From assembly GCF_030272615.1 (NCBI RefSeq), contig NC_081413.1, positions 445,119,038 through 445,183,037 of the forward strand: a stretch of 64,000 nt of DNA, written 5' to 3'. The first letter of the stretch is position 1, and every line of letters starts with the position of its first letter. The stretch is from Cryptomeria japonica (Eukaryota > Streptophyta > Pinopsida > Cupressales > Cupressaceae). This document shows positions 56,901-64,000 of this stretch, piece by piece. The notes beneath the pieces were generated by a model, which made no database searches, was not told where the DNA came from, and saw nothing but the letters and a program-made list of their open reading frames with translations. Made by a program: the position numbers and the translations under genes.

Positions 56901-58138
56901 CAAATGTGATGATCAATCCTAAACACACTCAATAAAGACATGAAAGCAAAACATTCAAGATTAAAAGGTAAGTAAACCAAATGCAGATCTGAACATCTCC
57001 TTCATGTGGCTCCATTGTCCTTCTTTCTCCTTCAAATAGCTTTGTTGTGGATCTCACCTACTAGTGCATAAGCATGATGTGAAAGCAAGTAGACATGATG
57101 ATAGTGCGAGAATACTAGAAGCATGATTGATTCGACCAGGGACCAGGGATTGGGCCTTTGATTGAAGAAATTCATCCAATTTATAGATAAATTGGAGAAA
57201 AGACAAGATTAGGATGAAATTGATTCGAATAGAAATTCAAATCAAGAATAGAAAAAATGACAAGTGTATGACAAATTGCTATGCAACGACTTATGATGAT
57301 TTATGACAATTTATGACAAATTGCTATGCAAGGACTTATGACAAGATTTTGAAATAGAAATAGACATTTAGGAATTTAGGAGAAATTAGAAAATTAGGTT
57401 AGAAATGATGACTTGTAATTTAGGAAATTGATCCAAATTAGGTAAATTAATTAATAATTTCTCATTAATTAATTAATTTACAAAAAATAGGAGGAATTAA
57501 TTAGCCAATTAAATAAACATTTAATTGTGACAAGAAGACTTAGGATAAATAAATAAATAATTTAACCTAGAGGGAGAAATGACAAACAAGATTAAATGAA
57601 TAAATCATAAAACCTTGGAAGATGAATTAGAAATGCAAGGACGACAATTAGGTCTTGATGTAAGATTGATTTGATGTCGATTCGATCATGATTTTGAATT
57701 GATAAATGATCAATGTGATAAACAATTTTGATTGATAAGTGCACCAATTTACGAGGAATAATGACAAATTGATCCAAATTAACACGATTGAGAAGGACGA
57801 CGATCGATTACAAATCGATCACAAAATGACAAGATTGACAAGAGAACAAAACCCTAATTAGGATTGATGATGTCCAAAATGATGACAAATTAGCATGCAC
57901 ATTAATGCGACAAGATAAGATTGACCAAAATCATGATTGAAGATTGTTGTCGACAAGACCAAATTTGAAAGCGAGATAAATGAAGAAATGCAGAAGAAAG
58001 ACTCGATGCTCACAAATGATAAAGACCAAGTGCGTAACATAGGAGAAAATGTTAATGCGATACAAAGACCTAAAATAAGGCAATGCGTAAATGTTAAAGC
58101 ATGATTCCGCAAGCATTGACCATTTTTAGGTGTCTACA
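56900..58138 (-). mobile_element. Minus-strand gypsy LTR, apparently solo
   Basis: On the minus strand it starts TGTAGACACCTAAAAATGG at 58138, the same start as the other gypsy LTRs. It passes AT-rich TTAATTAATTAA stretches and reaches a TATA-like box (CTATAAATTGG, 57176-57186). The far end near 56900 is not defined, and no target duplication was established. No coding region lies behind it. Confidence 0.6.
57176..57186 (-). promoter_or_regulatory. TATA-like box in minus-strand gypsy LTR
   Basis: CTATAAATTGG on the minus strand, about 950 bp into the LTR. Confidence 0.4.
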
Positions 58139-59290
58139 ACATGCATATAGCTGCTGCAAGGAATGAGTCATCTCATATATATATATCAAAAAAATCATGT
58201 GTCATGATACAATGATGTCAAAATCTCATATGGCTACAAAATCAACCAAAGGTGTCTACATCATCATACAAAAATTGATACAAAATGGGATCCAAGGGAT
58301 CTATGATGAAGACCCTCCCTCAGAGCCAATAGGCCTCAAAGGAATCTAAGCTCTTAGAGGACCAATCCCTGAATCATCTCATATATCCCCTCTTGCAGAC
58401 CTTGCGGGACCATCTTTTCACCAAAGTAGTTAACAGTCTTTTTTTTGCCCAAATTTCAAGCATATACATAATGTATCTCAATCCCATCGCCTTGATCACG
58501 ATGTCATCCTCAATAGTCAAATTTGTTCGCAACTTCTATGTCACAGGGAATCGCTCTCTAGACTCATCTGGGGTAAGTACTCTTGCACCCAATCAAATCA
58601 GCTATGTTAATCATAGTGGTACTCATGTTCATCTCATAGTGTTTCTTATGTAATCCTATCCTAGGCTAGTGGTACCTATGTCCATCACATGGTGTTTCTC
58701 ATCAGGCTCTATCCTGCTACTTATATCTATCACATGGTGTTGCATCCTAGTGTATATGTTTATCACATTGCACTATATCCTATCTTGCTAGAGAACTCAT
58801 CGGATTTCATTAATTCGATGGCTTATCCTACACTCAAATTAGCAAACCTACCTTCTTTAGGGAACTTATTGAGTGAATCCTCTCAAGAGCTTATCCAGTT
58901 GGCAACATATGTTTATCACAAAATTGTCAATTATAGCCTTGTTTTCAGTTTGTCTTCCCTAGGACACCTGTTTGAGTGAATCCTCTCAGCAGCTTATCCA
59001 ATTTATAGCATATTTTCATCACAAAACTATCAATTTTGGCCTTTTAAGATAGACACGATTCTATTGATTCCTCTTGAGTCTCTCTTTTTCCTGCATGACC
59101 TTGTCACCCTATCTCATCAGTCCTATCTAGCCTTTCTTTCGTATCAAGATATTGTCTGTGATCTTTTCAAACATTTTCATCCAATCTCTCAAGGGGGCAT
59201 ATCATTCCCATCATGGGGCAACTTTGTATCAGTTTATCTTATCTTCTTTGAGCCAACACAATAAGTTGCATTGTCTCAAAGAGGGGCAAA
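58139..59290 (+). other. Noncoding segment before the gypsy 2 3' LTR
   Basis: No gene recognised. A 'tatcacatggtgtt' motif recurs about four times at 58620-58780. A ~105-bp block ('gtgaatcctctcaagagcttatcca...tatcacaaaattgtcaatt') is repeated in tandem at about 58873 and 58976. A polypurine tract AAAGAGGGGCAAAA lies at 59277-59290. Frames open here are short and lack domains. Confidence 0.5.
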
Positions 59291-59974
59291 ATTAGACACC
59301 TAAAATTGTCCCGTCTAATTAAATAAATTTATTTATTTATTTAATTAATTCATTAATCCTCTTAATTTAAATAGATATTTTGTTTATCTAATTTATCCCA
59401 CTTCCTCTATTAATTAAATAAATATATATTTAATTAATTAGTTAATTAGCCTTTTCTACCCATGACACATGTCAATCATCTCTTAATTCTTCTCTTACCT
59501 ACCACCTTTATCATTTAATTATTTCCTCTACCTACCCCTTAATCCTAGCTGACCATTTATCTTTACACCTCTTAATCTTATCCCTTCATTTCTTATAGTG
59601 TCTTCTATATAAGAAGACACTCTCTTTCATTATCGACCCTAATCATCTAATTGTCTAATTATGTAATCATCTAACCACCTAACAATACAATGAAGCCTTC
59701 TTACAATTAGGCTATCAACCACATTTCCGTTCTTTGTTGAGCTCTTGTGCACACATAAAACCTAAGAGAAAATATATCAAACAAGATCAATGGAGATAAG
59801 AGACAATAAAGATTGAAACCCTACATGTTAATGATATATTTGGTTTAATTTTGTTGATTTCCATGATCTTAGGTATCTCTATTAGTATTGGTGAATGTTT
59901 CATTGTAGGACCTAGATTGTTTGTGGTTGGATCTTTATGGTTTTGGAATAGTTTATCATCACTTTTCAACATAT
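59291..59974 (+). repeat. Gypsy 2 3' LTR, truncated
   Basis: Follows a polypurine tract and matches the gypsy LTR start after two mutated bases (ATTAGACACCTAAAATTG). It has TTAATTAA-rich U3 sequence and a TATA box at 59606. It is cut at about 59975, where copia RT sequence begins without a PBS. Confidence 0.62.
59606..59613 (+). promoter_or_regulatory. TATA box in gypsy 2 LTR
   Basis: TATATAAG followed by AAGACACTCTC, about 315 bp into the LTR. Confidence 0.45.
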
Positions 59975-61554
59975 ACAGCTTGTAAAGATAAGAATTAGAT
60001 TAGGGTCATGGAAGAAGAATTAGATCATATCGAGAAGAATAATACTTGGGAACTTGTTCCTAGACCTAAGCGTAAAAATGTTATTGGTACTAAATGGGTT
60101 TTTAGAAACAAATTGAATGAAACCGGTAAAGTAGTCAGAAATAAAGCTAGATTGGTCTGCAAAGGCTATTCACAACAAGAAGGACTTGATTATGAAGAAA
60201 CTTTTGCTCTGATTGCCAGAATTGAAGGTGTTAGGTTGTTACTTGCTTGTGCTACTTACAAAGATTTCAAGGTATATTAGATGGATTTCAAATCTGGATT
60301 TTTGAATGGTGATCTAGAAGAAGAAGTCTACATTGAACAACTTGGTGGTTTTTCACTGTTAGATGATGGGGATATGGTATGCAAGTTGAAGAAAGCACTT
60401 TATGAACTAAAACAAGCTCCTAGAGCCCAGTATGCTATATTGGATAAATACTTGTTGAAATTAGGATTCACTAAACGTGTTGATGATAATAATTTCTACT
60501 TTAAAATTGAAAATGATAATATTCTCATTGTTGAAGTCTTTTTTGATGACATTATTTTTGGCAGTGATGATGATGATTATGAAGTTTGCCAGTATACATA
60601 GCAAAAGGAATTTGAAATGTCTATGATTGGTGAGATGAAATTTTTCTTAGGTTTGCAGATTGCATAGATAGAGAAAGGTATCTTTATTTATCAAACTAAG
60701 TATGTGAAGGAATTGTTGAAGAATTTTTGACTAGATGATTCCAAACCGATTGGAACTTCTGTTGTGACTGGCTATAAATTGTCTAAAAAATGATGAATCC
60801 GCTAAAGCTAATTAGAGTTTGTAAAGATCTATGGTTGGTGGACTATTGTATCTTACTCAGACTAGGTCTGACATTATGCATGTTGTATGTATGGCTACTA
60901 GATATCAAGCCAATCTAAAGGAATGTCATCTTACTGTTGTTAAAAGAATATTCAGATATCTAAAGGGAACCATGGATTAGAGTTTATGATATCCTAAGAA
61001 AGATGATTTGTATGTTGTGTTCTTATATTGATGCATATTGGGCAGGTGATGTAGATGACCAAAAGAGTACTACCGATGGAGCACTCTTTTGGAGTAAGAA
61101 GTTGGTTTCATGGGCTAGCAAGAAACAAGACTTGGTATCTTTATCTGGAGCTGGGTACATTGCTACTACTAGTAATTGCACTCAAATAGTTTGGATGAAA
61201 CAAATGTTGAAAGATATCAGAATTATTTATGATGAGCCTATTGTCATATACTATGATAATTCCAATGATATAAACATGTCAAAGAATCTAATACAACATT
61301 CAAAGACTAAGAATATATCAATCAAATACATTTACTTGAAGGAGAAAGTCAGTGAAAAGAAGGTGAAGCTGGAATATGTATCTACAAAGGAAAAACTTCT
61401 TGTTATTTTTACAAAGCCTTTGCCTATAAATACATTTTCCTATTTGAGAGATAAGATAGGGGCAACCACCCCTTCTAATGAACTAGATGCATTGAGTTGC
61501 ATCGATCCGATGGATTTAAGAGCTTTATTCTTTTTATCTAGATTGACGTGTTAA
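59975..61554 (+). pseudogene. Copia G RT and RNase H (5'-truncated)
   Basis: Starts inside pol just before MEEELDHIEKNNTWELVPRP. RT continues with [53 protein letters not shown] and [13 protein letters not shown]. The active site reads FFDDIIFGS, with both Asp present. A homopolymer gain (six A where KNDE needs five) near 60785 shifts the frame. RNase H follows with YIDAYWAGDVDDQKST, YYDNSNDINMSKN and FTKPLPINTFSYLRD. Several stops. Gag, protease and integrase are absent. Confidence 0.85.
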
Positions 61555-61660
61555 TGTTTCTCCTCTGCTGGAGTAGTCTGTTGATTTGGTTGTGACAGAT
61601 TCATGTTTCTATTTTTTGGTGGAGAGAGATGTGTGTTTGGTTTTCTATTTTTGGAGAGCT

Positions 61661-61890
61661 TTGGCATTGTTGTCAAAGGGGGAGATATCATGTGAAAAAC
61701 TACATTATCTATCCTGATCTTAGGGGGAGCTTGCTAGTGATATTTTGTTTCTTTGCATTGATTGTTTTTCACATTCATATGTTGCCATCAATGCCAAAGG
61801 GGCAGATTGTTCAGATTATTGGGAGATTATTGTAATATGTTGGATTTGGTTGTTGGACTTGCATATGTTGTTGTCATTAATGTCAACATA
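61661..61890 (+). other. PPT-flanking complementary boxes, copia G
   Basis: Box 1 GGCATTGTTGTCAAAGGGGG (61663 on), box 2 CATATGTTGCCATCAATGCC (61776 on), box 3 TTGTCATTAATGTCAACATA (61871-61890). The pairing extends outward to the flanking ATATG. Confidence 0.65.
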
Positions 61891-63006
61891 TTCCTGTGAG
61901 TTTTTCCGGTGAGCTTGTGAAGATTTTCTAATCCGATTTGTTGTTCTTTGGTTATTGGTTCCTATTGGTGTTCCTATCAGTATTTTATCCGGTATATTCT
62001 AGTATGATCAGATCTTGTGTTGAGACTTTGGGATGATCTTGTGTATCTTCATTTTAGATGGTTTGTGATTTGGTGATCCACAAATTATCTTTCTTTGTGA
62101 TAGTCATTGTTTGGTTGTGTTCTTGAGATTTAAGACATTGATAGATGAAGATTTGATTTGAGGTGTTTGTGCAACTATTGTCGATGATTCTAATGTGTTT
62201 TTTGGTGTCTCCTAATTGTTTCCTATTTGTTTTGGCAATCCATATTAATTGTTGTATGATTTTTGGTGATTTGTATCAATCAGTGATGATTTGAGTGTTT
62301 CTTGTGGTGTAACGTGTTTCAATTGATCTAATGTAAATCATAATATTGGTCTGGTGGTCGATCTTTGTATTATGTTATGTAATTTTTGTATTTATGAGTT
62401 GGGGGTTCAGGGTTTAGTCAACATTTCTATCAAGGTTGATGATTTGTATATATAGGTGAGATACTTATGTAATTTAGTAGTTGATATGATGTCTACATTA
62501 TCAAAGAGAAGTGTATGTGCAAAAAGAGATATATCACTTGGTAAAGTGTTGTGGTGAGATCGGGGTTGCAGAGAAGACAACTATGCTTAACCGGAACTAT
62601 TATCTGGCATATTTATATGCTACTATTGTAGTTCATTTCTTTCGGATTGTAGGCCGATTCATTTTGTAAGTTAGTGAGACTTCCCTAAGTTTTGGAGCCT
62701 TTCGGGCATACATATTTTTGGCAGTGAGCCTAGGAAGTGTGCCTGAATGGATGTGTATTCCCCATTGTAATATTTTCACATACTACTCCAAAGTATCATC
62801 TTATTGTGGGTAGGTTCCCACCATGGTTTATTCCTTAACTGGGTTTTCCATGTCAAAAATGTTGGTGTTGTGTCTTATGTTGTTCATTTGCTTATCTTTC
62901 AATTGTTGCAGTTCATCAATTTATGCTTTGGTATTTGATTATCTGATTTCTGGTGAAGACTGATTTATCCCCCCCTCTCAGTATTCCTTCTTGATTGCTG
63001 CTAACA
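61808..63006 (+). repeat. Copia G 3' LTR
   Basis: A 1199-bp LTR from TGTTCAGATTATTGGG after a polypurine tract AAAGGGGCAG (61797-61806) to TGCTGCTAACA. It carries the U3 box TTGTCATTAATGTCAACA and the C-tract end 'ccccccctctcagtatt'. No 5' partner is in the window. Confidence 0.75.
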
Positions 63007-64000
63007 GTTATATCCACATGAAATTTTGCCTCTGGAAGTGATGAAATTGGTTGATTCATTAATGATAATCTTTCATGTTAATGGCATTGGAATTATATGA
63101 ACTCTTATTGATACAGGTTTTGCACTTAATGTATGTAGTATGGATTTATTACTAAAGATTAAGGTTGATCTAAATTCCCTAGCAGCATGTTCTTTGTTTA
63201 TTCATAGTTTCAATAATAGTGGAAAAGTTCTTTAGGAATGGTTATCTTGCCTTTCAAGGTTGGACCTATCATTGTTCTAACTTTGGTACATGTAATTCTA
63301 GGTCCTCTATCTTATAATCTCCTCTTGGATAGACCATGGCTTCATGCTTTAGGATTATTTTCTTCTACGCTTCATGGTTCAATGAAGTTTGTGGCAAATA
63401 ATCAAGTGGTTACAATCAACACTAACCCTGATGTTTTGCACCTATGTCAAGTAGCAACATTGGGTCATATTTTAGTTATGTCTTCATTTCAAAATTATGT
63501 TCTAACATTGTCCTCTACAGTGATGACTTATGCCTTAGTCGTGTCTCCTAAAAAGGAAAGTCAGAGGGGTGAAGAAGCCCCAAAGATGAAATCACTTGAG
63601 AAATAATACTCCCAAAGTATATCATCTTATGGTAGATCTCCTGAAAGCACAAAGATCTGAGTCTACTCCTGGTAAGAAATCTTTTGTTGAACTATCTCCT
63701 TCATCTAATGTGAATGCATGTTTAGGTGATGATTGGGGTTGCCTAGATTTCAATGATTCTCATGTTGGTGAATACAAGGTTGACCCTGTCCACCTTAAAA
63801 TTCCAAAAACATATTTCACACTTTCTGCCAAAGATTATTATTCTTCTACATCGCATGATCATGTGAACACTATTAACTATAGCACTAATGCTGATCCTCC
63901 CTCTCTTGAAGAGATCCAATCACATTATGGTCTAGGATTTAATATCACCTAAAAGTATGGATATAAAGGAAATGGTCTCTATTTATGGTGAAAAATGGAT
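63007..64000 (+). pseudogene. Gypsy 3 protease and linker fragment, runs off the window
   Basis: A third, diverged gypsy copy begins directly after copia G's LTR. TLIDTGFALNVCSMDLLLK is the catalytic region of a gypsy aspartic protease near 63100-63157. Next comes MVILPFKVGPIIV, then LSYNLLLDRPWLHALG (ILG-type motif) and STLHGSMKFVANNQVV. A linker follows with NDSHVGEYKVD, EEIQSHYGLGFN and, after a stop, YGYKGNGLYL, which recalls the G-patch-like segment of gypsy 1. At least one frameshift (near 63230) and several stops. RT would lie beyond 64000. Confidence 0.75.

Larger units (their letters stand above)
53095..59974 (+). mobile_element. Ty3/gypsy element 2, internally deleted
   Basis: Begins at the end of gag, directly after copia A's 3' LTR. 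It retains the protease region, then jumps to the integrase C-terminus, a long 3' UTR (holding a minus-strand LTR), a polypurine tract and part of a 3' LTR. RT, both RNase H domains and the integrase core are missing. Its 5' LTR and gag are not in the window. Confidence 0.75.

Noticed and set aside
57592-58116. Minus-strand frames of 61-84 codons near the gypsy LTR
   Set aside because: They fall within the minus-strand LTR and show no protein motif.
58393-59264. Three plus-strand frames of 66-96 codons as possible genes
   Set aside because: Composed of local tandem repeats (tatcacatggtgtt; ~105-bp repeat) in the gypsy 2 3' region; no domain seen.

Overview
The window is plant nuclear DNA: AT-rich, intron-poor, and built almost entirely of nested LTR retrotransposons. 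I found no host gene, rRNA, tRNA, CRISPR array or prokaryotic feature. Repeated tRNA-iMet-type primer binding sites (TGGTATCAGAGC), Ty1/copia and Ty3/gypsy (Tat-like) polyproteins and very deep nesting suggest a giant, gymnosperm-like genome. The species assignment is a guess.

Layout. 1-3495: probable minus-strand long LTR with a GC-rich block. 3496-7283: 3' remnant of a copia element (family B, copy 1), its LTR split by a minus-strand solo LTR (5010-6420). 7284-10050: chimera of a family A 5' LTR and PBS with a family B 3' end. 10051-16138: complete element C (TSD TTCCC), which lacks RT and integrase and is inserted in the B LTR that resumes at 16139. 16361-17282: another B LTR with a scrap of interior. 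17283-30139: Tat-like gypsy element (gypsy 1) with LTR, PBS, repeat-rich leader and a 2404-codon gag-pol in one frame; its 3' LTR is missing. 30140-37817: copia D with two LTRs. 37844-38616: displaced piece of gypsy leader. 38614-53094: copia A copy 2, whose 5' LTR hosts complete element E (39074-46919, TSD AGATT), also without RT. 53095-59974: gypsy 2, internally deleted, carrying a minus-strand LTR. 59975-63006: copia G 3' half with its 3' LTR. 63007-64000: gypsy 3 protease region, running off the window.

All coding regions are decayed, mostly by in-frame stops that look like C-to-T or G-to-A transitions, as expected of methylated, silenced DNA. A, B, D and G derive from autonomous copia elements. 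C and E carry only a gag-like coiled-coil/zinc-knuckle ORF plus a large second ORF (ORF2), and would have to borrow reverse transcriptase and integrase.

The strongest candidates for something undescribed are three. (1) C and E, from different LTR families, share a homologous ORF2 of roughly 870-1130 codons. (2) Six otherwise dissimilar LTR families share short complementary boxes that flank the polypurine tract, so the PPT/LTR junction could sit in the loop of an RNA hairpin. (3) The gypsy 1 leader repeats a 7-bp hairpin whose stem has changed completely in one copy while staying paired.
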